From contig CAJNDS010002188.1 of assembly GCA_905221605.1 (NCBI GenBank), positions 62,001 through 126,000 of the forward strand: a DNA stretch of 64,000 nt, given 5' to 3'. This DNA is from Symbiodinium natans. Lineage: Eukaryota; Sar; Dinophyceae; Suessiales; Symbiodiniaceae. Position numbers and translations under genes: made by a program. Every line of letters begins with the position of its first letter. Within the stretch, counting starts at the first letter, position 1. The notes under the pieces were generated by a model. The model was not told where the DNA came from, did no database searches, and was given only the letters and a program-made list of their open reading frames with translations. Below are positions 36,206-46,859 of this stretch, in pieces.

Positions 36206-39014
36206 TGCAGCTGTTAGAAACTGTTCGACTTCGGCTCGACAGCTTCGGAAAGGAAACAGCCACCAAAAGGTTCGATTAGTCGTTCGGGCCTATGCCGACA
36301 CTGACGGATGACGACTGGTTTGCACATGAGTAGGGCTACCAGTACGAGCTCCTCGCAGAGGCCCCCCTGCCCTCCGACTCTCCCGAGCACTCCAATGGCA
36401 ATCTGCATCTAAGTGGCTGGAGGGCCCTGACCTGACCGCAGTCGATCTGGCTTGGCGAAGAGTCGACGCTTGTCCTTTATGTGGAAAACTGCAGCAGTCA
36501 CGAAACTAAGACACGCAAAGCGAGCTTCGGGCGATGTTGACCAGTGGCGATGCACCAGATGGATTGTCCAGGCCGCCGCCCTCCCCTAGACAACGGAGTC
36601 GGACAATGCCATCTTGTGCAGAAAACAATCAAAACACGAGCCAGGAATGCCGACGCCGCTGTTGCCTCGCAACGGCATATAACGAAACCAAATATCAACA
36701 AAAATCCCCCAAGGAAGCCTCGTGGCGGCTGCTGTGGAAACGTCCTCTGCCGGATCGCCTTTGATGGCATCCAATCCTTGGGCCCAGAAGCTGAAGACGA
36801 TCAGGGTGTTTCACATAATTCAGGCTTCAACTTGCCGTTTAAAGCGAAGCTAACTGCTGTGACAGAATCAGGTGCCATGGGGGGAGCTGCATCTTCGAGC
36901 AGTGGCAATCTTTCCCCAGCTGGCGCTGCTGGCCTCTCGTTTGTGCACGAGATGACCACAGCTTGACACCGCCTGGCGCGCGTTCCTGAGGGCACCGCTT
37001 GGCACCGGTGATGGACGCGTGCTGTGCCACTCCGTCCAGCCGATCCATGGGCGCCTCTAGCTCTGATTAGCTCTGGAGAAGGATGGAGAAAAGGATCCAA
37101 ATTGGTGAGGGGTCGAAATCTCCCATACATGCATTGGGGAAGTCTTCGTCTCAGGATCAGGCGGTTGGATCCATGTCACCAAGGACGAAGATGCGTTGCT
37201 TGTGGTTCACCTTGCTGCGGCCAAGCTCAAACGTGAAGACGGAAAGCCGGAGCGCAAGGGCTGCACCCAGTCGACGTTCCCGACAGGAGCATCATTGAAG
37301 CTGCGTCCAAACAGCCTGTACGAGAGGTCCCAGCTGCTGCATCAACTTTAACCGACAACCCAGACAGCCACGTGCTGCCGTCCTTGGGTGACCCAGACTG
37401 GGGTTGGCGACGGACTGCGCCTGGACCAGGACTGCTGCAGGAACTTGTCTAGAGCAGAGCAACGACGCACCTGGTTCGCCACCTGCCGCAGGCTGGGCCG
37501 AACCTCTCATCCACTCAACGAAATAACGGCGAAGGATCTGGGCACATGAAACCGATTGCGCTCCTTCTGTTGTGTGACGGCAGCCACTGCCTTTGCAACT
37601 GCACAGCACCACAGGTCAGTGATGAGCAATCAGCTGGTAGGTCTGGGTGGCAGGCCACAAGGCCAACCACAAACACTTTCACACCAGCGTATGCCATCCC
37701 AGGCAACGTTATCAGTCCACCTGACACCAGCACATGATAGCACATGCATGCCCTTCGATCTTTCATCCTTTCGAAACGACTCCGGCCTAGTTGGACATCG
37801 AAGGCAACAGGCCGCGCACCTGCTGCTTACTACGTTAACGGCCAGCTGCGAAGCTGCTTGGGCCAGCGGCTGTGCCATGCAAATCTTCACCTTCCCAACA
37901 TGCCCGATCCTACTCTTCGAGCAGGGGCAACGGTTTGCTTTTGACCAAAGCAGTGTGGAGCCTGGGCTTTGTGCGTGACATAAAGGCCATGATTTCCAGG
38001 GTGGTTGCCATGAAACACCATCCTGGGATGCAGGGCGTCAGGAAGCAGATGCGGATGGCTTGTACATGGATAGAAGCCAAGCTGCAGGAACCCGCGCTCG
38101 TGGGTGGGCTTGTTTACCCTCCGCATGGCGTCAATCCGCCATCCTAAGTGCCCAGTCGGACATGCGCGCTTGCGTCGCGTTGGCATGAAAGAAAGTCAGA
38201 TGACATCAGCCGACAGATGGACTGCTCACCTGATTTGGGATTCGTCCTGGAGGCTGGCCACTACTGCTGAGGCACCTGCGATCAATGTAACCTGGTATCA
38301 TGATGTCCTTCCAAGGCGAATACCACCTGAGCCACGCCCTAAAAAAAATCCATATGTGCTGCTCATGTACAATACCTATACTAAATACGCAGTATGGACG
38401 AACCATTCATGCAACTTACGCACGTGGCATGCCATCGCAGGCACATCTCGAAGGCAAAAGGCTCAGGGACAATTCTGCATAGCAACATGTGGACTCGCGA
38501 TGTCCAATAGCTTGCCACGATGCTCCGGCATTCTTATTATCTCGTCGTGTGGCTTTTGCAAGGCCACTTGGACACACCCGGCCGTATGGCCAACCCTGGC
38601 AAAACTGGATCAGGTTCACACATGGAACACCTGCCTGCAAAATACTACATACATTTTTTTGCACGAGTTGGTCCCCAGCTTGTGCGCCCAAGCTTTTGCT
38701 ATTGCAAGCAACATACTTGAGAGCCACGGGCTGGGACGAAAGCTCTAGTAGGCCTAGGACTGGGGACACGGAGCTTACAGGAACAGAGAGGCCCCAGCGA
38801 AGCATGTGGCCGCACGATACAGCCAGCATCAGCAGCATCAGGCACCACACCCAGGCCAGCATCAGCAGCATCAGGGGCCCGCTTCTCCTTCGAACGTCTC
38901 AGAAAAACACTTACCAAAGAAACCCAAATCTAGCCCAAAACAGGCCCCCTTGACAACGATGGTTTTCCCGGCACCAGACCGGGGATAGCCGAAAAAACCC
39001 ACCAAAATGCCCCC

Positions 39015-39046
<32 letters not shown>

Positions 39047-39160
39047 CACCCCCCAAGCTCACTTCGTGAGGTATTGAACGAAGCTCCCACACGCTCCCAC
39101 AGGGGGAGCTTTCGTGACTTCCTACCTCTTGTCAGGATTAAGTCTTTGCTCGCTTGCTTG
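36206..39160. other. Unassigned region with weak coding traces
   Basis: Minus-strand segments with coding-like composition occur at 36810-36960 (NERPAAPAGERLPLLEDAAP) and 36590-36770 (AIKGDPAEDVSTAAATR), but neither can be tied to a family or to clear splice sites. A GxxxxGKT-like string at 38950-38990 (YPRSGAGKTIVVKG) abuts a long C run and looks incidental. Confidence 0.35.
39016..39045. repeat. Run of 30 cytosines
   Basis: An uninterrupted C30, with shorter C runs on either side (39010-39058 is almost pure C). It reads as a glycine run on the minus strand, but it lies beside a likely exon end at about 39170 and is probably intronic. Confidence 0.98.
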
Positions 39161-39169
39161 CACGAGAGT

Positions 39170-42100
39170 TGGCCTACCTGGGCAGCAAACATCTGAGCAA
39201 CCAGCCGCGGAATGTCGTCGTTTACTTGCCAAGATTCGACCTCGGTGTGGCACTGTCGCATAAGAACACGGACTCGGGCATGTGTGAGCATCCATGCACA
39301 AGGAGACTTTAAGCGAGAGCTCGGGGCAAGTGAGCAAAGGAAGAACGCTGCCTCCAGAATAACTGTGAGGAGTCCCTACAAAGTCCTACACACTAGTTCT
39401 GCCAATGGGCTGCTCGACGTGATTTCAAATGTTGGGCAATGCCACTAGAGTCACCAGAGCAGCTAGGGACTAGGGATCATCGGAGGGCCAACTGCCCAGG
39501 GCCGGCCATGCACCAAGATGAACCAAGATGAACCAAGATGAAAGAAGCTGGATCATACAAGTACAGACCAAGCCCCTCACCGTAAGGAGGATTGCATTGC
39601 GAAGCGGAGCAAGGTGTTTCCAAGACGGCAAGTTGGCCTTACTCGGCTTTGCAAGAAAACCTGAAGAAGTCTGCTCTGACATGAGATGTGAAATGTGCTT
39701 AGCCATCAGGAGGGCACCGACACAACAAAGAAATGATCTTGTCCTCGTCGGCGTGCAAGATGAGAGAATCTGACACAGAAGCAGTGTGGTCCAACGACTG
39801 CCTCTCAGTGTTTGCTTGCTTTCAGCCTCTGATTAGAGTCGCCCGCATGAGCTCGTACTTCCAGGAACTCGTTATACCTGCAATTTCCGGCAACATCTGC
39901 AACGCTTACGCACGTCGGGCGACGTGCGAACCTGCGCACAGTAAGCTACTAAGTTTGGAAACGCTCCCAGGGTCACTGATCACCATGATACGCTGGGACG
40001 AAGAAGAGGTCCGCGGTCTCAGGATCCTACTGTGCAGGCTAGCACGCGGCAAGAGGCTGGGATTCGTATTCTGCAAGGCACTGCAAGGCCTTCACCACAC
40101 AAGATGCCCGCTCCAGGTAAGCATGAATATGGCTCGCCGCAGCCATCATGCCCAAGCCTCATGGAAGCATACGCGCCCCGTCTTTGCAACTCTTCCTTCT
40201 TTTTTCGGAAACAGGCCCCTCTCCTGTGATCAACCGCCGGCGTGTCAGGTCCAGAGTGGAGTTGTACACAAAAACCTCGGCACGCAGCTGCTGACACTGC
40301 TGGACCATCCTGGCAGAACCGACACCTTCCTTCACCATGATTCACTTATTTCAACTGCTACTTCAGCGTTGGCGTGTTAAAGTGCTACACGGCATTCGAG
40401 CCGCTTGGTGGTCTGAACCCGAAAACATTTCGTATCGATGAGGAACACTACGGCTTGCTTCACCAGTAAGGGCGTCGCACGCAATGTTGATCCCCCGCAT
40501 TCATTTTCTTCGTGGCCAAGCAACTGCCTCCCAACAGGCACTTTCGACGACCATTCAGCATTTCTTGGTACAAGCCAAGAGTTGTCCATACAGCCCAAGC
40601 ATCCCAGGCAGCCCGTCCCAGCGGCGGTAAGAGAGTCTAGGAACTCTGATTCGGGTAACCATGGATATATACAACCTCTGGACATATTCAGCTGGCAGTT
40701 GGCACACGGCCTCCGAGAGTTTCTTCCATGCGAAAAGCAGCAGCGCATGCAGCACAAAGAGTTGTGGGGGCGGGTTGGCTTCACCAGTGTCGGAAGCGGC
40801 CGTTCTGATCGCCCTCGATCCCCTAACTTTCGTCTTGGACCAACTGTCTATCCATGAGTGTCAGCTCTTACAGTCAAGTATGGCTACGCAACCCTCCACT
40901 GTTTCGGCCAGTACCTCGACCCAACCAAATTTATCATTGCTTTGACGCTCTCTTCGACTATCTTCTACTGCATCTACTGTATAGTGGGCATTAGTGGGCC
41001 ATGCCAGGCCAGCGTAAGAGAGGCATGTCCGGCAGTGCGCCATACTCCGCTGAGCCTGACGTGCAGGTGTACTGTGCTGCTTGTTGTGCTGTTGGCTTGT
41101 TTACCTGCCCTCCTGGGGCACGCATTGCCACTGCTGATATTGATGACCTGCTCTTGGCCTGCTGCTTCGCGTGGCGCGCGACATGTTCTCGAAACACAAA
41201 AGATTTGACACCAGAGTTGCGAAAGCGTCGTGGAAATACATCATACAGTATCTATCGATTTCAGCGACTGTCAATTCGTGACATCTGTTTCGTGGCTGTT
41301 GGCATGTCATGCGACCAGTAAGCCCAGCAGCAAACTCACGTTCGGAGACGGCCTGTATCCGAAAAACTTGGTCGGGTCGAGCGGCCACCCAGATCCCTGA
41401 AAGGCAAATCGTCAGCTTGGTGAGGTGAGTTTAAGTTTGCAATGCTCTAAGGGGATAGAAATATATAACATACAAAGAAGCCAACGCATGCTCTATACCT
41501 CTCTGCGAGGCCTCCACAAGCTCGGAAAACTGGAAGAACAAACCATCAGCAATTGCCTCGTGAAACACACTTGCAGCTTCGCAAGACTGCTCGGGAGATA
41601 GTTGATCAAGCGGCCGGATTTAACAATCGCATCAATGGATTCTGGAATGACACGCCAGTCAATGATGCCTCTAGTTCGCGAGCGCGGTGAAGACCCTCCT
41701 GCTTGCCAAGAAAGCGGCATGATTCGAAACACCACCAGCTGTTGATTGAATATCGGACTTGTCCTCGGAGTCCACTGAGGCGAGTGTCAGCCAAATGAGA
41801 GAGATGACACCGAACACACAATCCTGCGTGGACAGTCTTCGACATTCCCAAGTTGGAGCTGACGTGACTTCGACTGCACTTGCAGAACGGCGTTGTCCTT
41901 CACAGCATTGTCGAGGTCGGGGAGCACCTGGCTGAAGATTTCAAGCAGAGCCGGTGAAAGTTGACTAAGGGCCGCCTCGCTGTTCATCACTTGCCGGAGG
42001 TAGTCCAGGTTGTCCTAAATGGGCAAAAGCAAGCGACAGCATCAAGCATCGTATCCAAAGTTGCTGGTGGCCAAACATGCTGGTGAGACAGATCGTGGGT

Positions 42101-43560
42101 CTAGGCTGCGGCCATCCTCGCGACCTCACACAGCTGATGTCTTAGTACGTCCGCACGACTCTCCACGCACGAGCATGGCCTGGGTACCAATTCTGACCTC
42201 TTGAATGCGTGTTAGTATACGGTGAAGTTCGGTTAGAAGGTACAAAGGGTCCCGAGTCTTTCTCGACAGGGCTTGGTCGCAGGCAAGGTGAGGAAGCCGC
42301 AAAAGCACTCACTTGTTGTCTCTTGACTTGCTTACTCGTACACTGTTTGCATCGTCAAGTTTAGAATTCTTGGATGTGCTGCATTCATGCCCCACGTTTC
42401 GATTCGCGCACAAATTACTGATTTCATGCTTCGGAGCATGCTGGATACGCGGCAGGGCCTGCCATGTCGAGCTCCAGAAGGTACTTGACCTCATCCCAGG
42501 TGTCCTTCGTTGCGCGACCTGCACACAACAAACAAATAACTCCATTCTCCATGGCTGCAAGCTGGATTAATCACACTGCTCGTTCCGAAACAACTTCCGG
42601 GTGTCACGCTGAAGGATCCATCACATCCGTTGAAGCCTGATGCAGACACCCTGGTGGCTACCTCGGCCATCAAGAACAACTTGAGGTATGCGGCTTCATG
42701 CTGACGTCACCATAATTGTTGCCATCGCTTCACATTGCGGTGCATTGCTCTCGCAAAGAAGTAAAGTCAAGGCTTCGACTGCAGAAGCGAATGCAGAAAG
42801 GCGCACGCTGTTCGGTACCTCTTCGCAGAAAGAACCCAGTTTACGAATCCTTGCCAAGATCAGGTTCTATCCGCACGCACATGACATGCCACTGCAGTAC
42901 ACGTTGACATGCTTTCATTTTCTGAGACGTTCTCTAAGTTCTAGATGTCCTCCTGTCATGCCACTCGGAAACATTGTTCAAGCCTGCAGCAGGCTGAGGA
43001 TGGCGAGCATCGCAGGCATCGCAAGCATCGCATGGCAGCATTTGACAGGACGCTGCTTCTGAGCTTCTTTGGTTGTCGCTCTCTTGGCGACCGTTGCACT
43101 TGCGTGGGACCTGCCCTTTGGCTACCGCACTGCTGGGCGGCTAGCGACTAGGCAGGTGCTGGTGCTTCTGTGAAAATACCTTGTCAGGCTTTCCGTTTCC
43201 TTGCAGCGTCAACCATGCTTCAGCAGCCCCAGCTCCAACACTGCATGTATGCCTCCACTTCACATTTTCATGCATCTGCGACTTCGCTGTTGACTGAGAG
43301 CCACAGACTACGTGAACGAAATTGCCGGTTGTCTCAATTCACGCACACCGCACGATCTTGGCTGGAGCTTTCAAAACTGGCCTCTTCCTCCTGAGGAGTC
43401 TCCTGCAGAACAGTGTTTGTATGTTGCAGCGCGTAATCACAAATCCAAGCTGACCAGGCTCCTCCTGCTCTTGCTCGGCCGCTTGCGCCTTGACGGCATC
43501 CACGTCTAGATCTGCCGCGGTGAGCTGCGGCTCCTGACACACATCACTTGCGTCCGCGGT
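39170..43560 (-). CDS. Unrecognised helical protein (multi-exon)
   Basis: Ordered minus-strand exon candidates: 43430-43555 (LTAADLDVDAVKAQAAEQEQ), 42620-42690 (LFLMAEVATRVSASGF), 42430-42510 (ATKDTWDEVKYLLELDMAG), 42200-42300 (RDPLYLLTELHRILTRIQE, then a GT), 41830-42020 (YLRQVMNSEAALSQLSPALL and EIFSQVLPDLDNAVKDNAVL), 41510-41620 (EAIADGLFFQFSELVEASQR), 41340-41400 (GSGWPLDPTKFFGYRPSPNV), 40200-40330 (QQLRAEVFVYNSTLDLTRRR) and 39175-39290 (VESWQVNDDIPRLVAQMF). The even spacing and single strand support a gene, though it may be two. Composition is mostly helical. I do not recognise it. Confidence 0.45.
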
Positions 43561-43907
43561 GCGAATTGATGGCAGTAAGAGATGATATCCGGCACAGACT
43601 TCTTTTCCCGGCACCTCTGCGTTGACCGGACCCTAGGACGGTCGATGGGCACCAGCTGCTGCACCGTGATTCCAAATGCCAGGACTTCGCACTGAAAAAA
43701 CAGTGAAACTCTGAAAAGGCCTCTTCGAGTGTGCCAGGCATGCCCCACTCTTCAAGTTACTTCGCTGCACGCACCTGAGGCGTTGTCGGTGTAGTCTCAA
43801 CAGCAGGCAGACCTCATGGGAACAGATGCACCACTTGCACGACCAGCATCTTGATGTCAAACGTCGAGGATTCCCAACGAGCTTGACCGGCCTGACGGTC
43901 TCATACG

Positions 43908-43949
43908 GAATCGAAGAATCGAAGAATCGAAGAATCGAAGAATCGAAGA
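43908..43949. repeat. 8-bp tandem repeat GAATCGAA
   Basis: About five head-to-tail copies just beyond the 3' end of the AlkB/UBA/DUF488 gene. Confidence 0.95.
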
Positions 43950-44002
43950 CTCCTCGCAACCTTCGCGGACTCGCGCAGCACTATGCTTTCTTCAAGACGT
44001 CT

Positions 44003-46588
44003 CTACGTGGCTGTCCGTCTGTCCCAACGGCTCTTCCGGGACGATCCTGAGATTGGCTGAGCATCAGGGATCTGCGCTGCGGTCGCTACCTCCACATCAT
44101 CCGTCTCTCTGGACTCAGTAGACTCTATAGCTTGGCCCCATCGCGTTCGGCGCACGGGCTGCATGTCCGTGTGGCTAGGGGCATGGCCTTCAGTTGTACT
44201 TGCAGCGACTGAAGCTTCCGTTTGAACTCGGGCTTGCGAGCTACTTGATGCCGAAGACCCAGGTTCCTGCAAGGCGCTGTTGCCGGCACTCCCGGTGCTC
44301 CCAGCTGCCTTGCTTTTTAATTTATCCATCTTTTTCGCCTCTGCTTGCTCCCGGACGCTGGCTGCCTCTCTGGCAATGTGCGCCGGCACCGCCACAAGCT
44401 CTTTCTTGCCTAGTCCGGCTTCCTTCTTGTTCTCCGTTACCTGAAGACGCACCATGCGCTTCTGTGCTCGCACAAGGTCCGTCTGATTCTCGGCGTCACG
44501 AAGTTCCGCACTAACATCGACCTGGATCTTTTCGGTCGCCAAGGACCGAGCCACGGATTCCAAGCTGCGGTTCACAGCAGATTTTTCCGGCCTGTGCAGC
44601 TCGCCTGCCTTCCGTTGAGCATGAACTTTTCTCAACCGAGCCTCCTCCTGGAGAAGGAAGTCTGGCATCTCCATACCAACCATGTGCCTCTCCAAAGATC
44701 CTTCTGACCTGACATGCTGAACCACATGGCCATGCTTCACAAGCTCTTCGGCAATGGCCAAACGGCCATCCGCGCGCCAATCCTCTTCCTGACCCAGAAA
44801 CGCCGTTCTCGCATGGTGCTTGGCTCGCCACACCAGTTCAACCATGATGTGCTGAACTTCATCGCTTTGCAAGTGCTTCAGCGTGCCCCATGCTGTCTCC
44901 CGCCCTACTGCAACATGGCGATAGTGAATTCCACGCTGTCGGCAGTTGGACTTCAACACGCGGATCTCAAAATGTGGTTGTTGGCATCGGACCTCGTCAC
45001 GATAGTCGGTGGGCCGAAAGTCATACACGACTCGGATGGAGTGCAAGGACAGCAACTCGAAAAATGCTTTTTCTGTCTGCGCCGCGGCACCGAGAGAGTA
45101 TAATGTTTGGGCGCCGAGCATATCTAAATTTAGATTCGCCCTTCGGAAGGAGTTGTGCATCAAATCGCCATATCCATCCCATGCCTTTTCGGCATCGTCA
45201 ATTTCCAGCAACTTTTCGTACTCCTCGAATTGCTGTTGGAGTTGCTCTGGGCTTTCTTGCTGGAGCTCCTCCATTTGCAGTTTCCTTGCCAGAGCCACGT
45301 CCACATCACTCTCGTCGCATCCGCCATCATTGCGCCCGTCTGCAGCTGACATGTTTGTCAGCATGTCGGCGAGACCACTGTTAGTTAGAGCTTCGATTGC
45401 TTGCTCGACGTCTCCACACAGCTGCAGAGCACTGCGGGAAGCATCCGCATCAAATCCCATGTCCATCAGAACCTGCACGCTGGAAGCCACGTCTGCTCCA
45501 CCTCCCACCTGGTCCTCATCTCCTTCCCACCACTGCTTAAGCTCTCCCTCGTCTTCATCATGGTGTTGATGATGATGATCATCATCATCATCATCGCGGC
45601 GCCCATCTTGTTGCGCATCTGCGGTCCGTGGAGACGGGGCTTGATGACGGTTGAGGCTGCTTTTGTCGCGGTTGGGCTTGAAAGGAACTGAAATTCGAAG
45701 GCTGCCCTCGCTGATTTCAGGCATTGACGGAACGCCATGTCGCTGGGGGCCGATGATGATCAGGTCTCCTTCCTGCATAAGGATGGGGGTCTTGTCCACC
45801 ATCATGATGCGCTCAGCACCGAGCGCAACCCTCGCGCTCCAGAAGACATGCCGGTGGCTGCCTACACTTGCATCGCCGTCTGAAAACCAGTACATACCTG
45901 CGCCATGGTCAGGATCTTGAACCCCGACCTTTTCGTGAATCTTCTGCACCAAAGTATCCAACCTGGGGACCACGAAGCGCTGGTATGAAGCTGATTTCAT
46001 CGTCATCATCTTCATTTTGCCCTCGTGGTCGTAGCGCAGAAAGTAGGAAGCCGTCCTGAAGTCTTTTGTTTCCGAAGCGGACTGCTTCCAATTTGCAAAG
46101 CCAGATATAACCTCGTTGTAAAGCCCTTTGGTGTCTTTGAAAAAACCGCGCACGACTTCGACGCCTCGCCACATCTCTGTGCGGTCGACCTGCTTTTGGC
46201 CTGCCATGGTGTGCGCCAAGTACTGGTGAACACCCGGCGGTCGTGGCACTGCCAGCGGCTCCAGTTGCCACCAACGAGCTACAAACCGTTCAGAGCGCCC
46301 AATATCTTTTGCAATGTCCGTCTTTGACCAGCCCTGCTTCCGAAGATGGATGGCTCGCAAACGGTCCTGGTACTCACCGTGTGCCGTCGACGTGGTTGAC
46401 TCGAACGACCCACTCCATGCCAAGTGCGCATCATCGAATTCAGCTGTGTTTTCCTCACCGAACCTTACACGGCACGATGATGCAGAGGGATCATAAACTC
46501 TCAACCCACCCAAGAGGAGAGAAAAAGATCTGTACAAACATTCAGGCAAGGCGCTCGCGATACCTGTAGCGCCTGTAGCCTGGTGCAT
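44003..46588 (-). CDS. HTH + AlkB-like 2OG oxygenase + UBA + DUF488 fusion protein
   Basis: The longest open frame in the window, unbroken for about 860 codons. Residues count from a non-ATG codon at 46672; the first in-frame ATG is residue 29 at 46588. An intron acceptor near 46480 (pyrimidine tract then AG) may move the true start. Order: helix-turn-helix at 100-135 (KQGWSKTDIAKDIGRSERFV); AlkB-like 2-oxoglutarate/Fe(II) oxygenase at 205-332, with YWFSDG, HRH (273-275), distal H312 and R326 before ISVPF; acidic/His tract at 360-375; UBA domain at 398-430 (VLMDMGFDADASRSALQLCG); UIM-like helix at 455-487; DUF488 at 521-655 (TLYSLGAAAQTEKAFFELLS, VVYDFRP, GIHYRHVAVG, RLAIAEELVKHGHVVQHV); then a charged coil and a low-complexity tail. 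This suggests a nuclear oxygenase acting on nucleic acid or protein, with ubiquitin binding. Catalysis is inferred, not shown. Confidence 0.85.
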   Translation of the reverse strand: MHQATGATGIASALPECLYRSFSLLLGGLRVYDPSASSCRVRFGEENTAEFDDAHLAWSGSFESTTSTAHGEYQDRLRAIHLRKQGWSKTDIAKDIGRSERFVARWWQLEPLAVPRPPGVHQYLAHTMAGQKQVDRTEMWRGVEVVRGFFKDTKGLYNEVISGFANWKQSASETKDFRTASYFLRYDHEGKMKMMTMKSASYQRFVVPRLDTLVQKIHEKVGVQDPDHGAGMYWFSDGDASVGSHRHVFWSARVALGAERIMMVDKTPILMQEGDLIIIGPQRHGVPSMPEISEGSLRISVPFKPNRDKSSLNRHQAPSPRTADAQQDGRRDDDDDDHHHQHHDEDEGELKQWWEGDEDQVGGGADVASSVQVLMDMGFDADASRSALQLCGDVEQAIEALTNSGLADMLTNMSAADGRNDGGCDESDVDVALARKLQMEELQQESPEQLQQQFEEYEKLLEIDDAEKAWDGYGDLMHNSFRRANLNLDMLGAQTLYSLGAAAQTEKAFFELLSLHSIRVVYDFRPTDYRDEVRCQQPHFEIRVLKSNCRQRGIHYRHVAVGRETAWGTLKHLQSDEVQHIMVELVWRAKHHARTAFLGQEEDWRADGRLAIAEELVKHGHVVQHVRSEGSLERHMVGMEMPDFLLQEEARLRKVHAQRKAGELHRPEKSAVNRSLESVARSLATEKIQVDVSAELRDAENQTDLVRAQKRMVRLQVTENKKEAGLGKKELVAVPAHIAREAASVREQAEAKKMDKLKSKAAGSTGSAGNSALQEPGSSASSSSQARVQTEASVAASTTEGHAPSHTDMQPVRRTRWGQAIESTESRETDDVEVATAAQIPDAQPISGSSRKSRWDRRTAT

Positions 46589-46859
46589 CGGTAACCTCCG
46601 GAACCTCTGCCGGGGCCGGATACATGAACAGTGGCCCAGCACGCTCGATAAGCTACCGTTGACAACCTCCAAAGTGCTGTGATTGATAGAGATATATGGA
46701 GATGTTGGGTCTGTTCAGGTATTTGAGGGTCACCATGGGTCACCTCATCTTGGGACGTTGAGCCACAGAAGTGGCCACGATGACCCGCACATTCCCGTTG
46801 GTCTCCGCTCTGCACAAACGCCAGGCGAGGAAAGACGAAGGCAATTGCTGAAATTTAGG

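Noticed and set aside
36544-36966. 140-codon plus-strand open frame
   Set aside because: Complement of a minus-strand segment with better coding character; no domain.
38104-38748. 214-codon plus-strand open frame
   Set aside because: No recognisable domain or hydrophobic pattern and on the wrong strand for the cluster.
38940-38995. P-loop-like GAGKT on the minus strand
   Set aside because: Isolated, next to the C30 run, with no flanking ATPase motifs.
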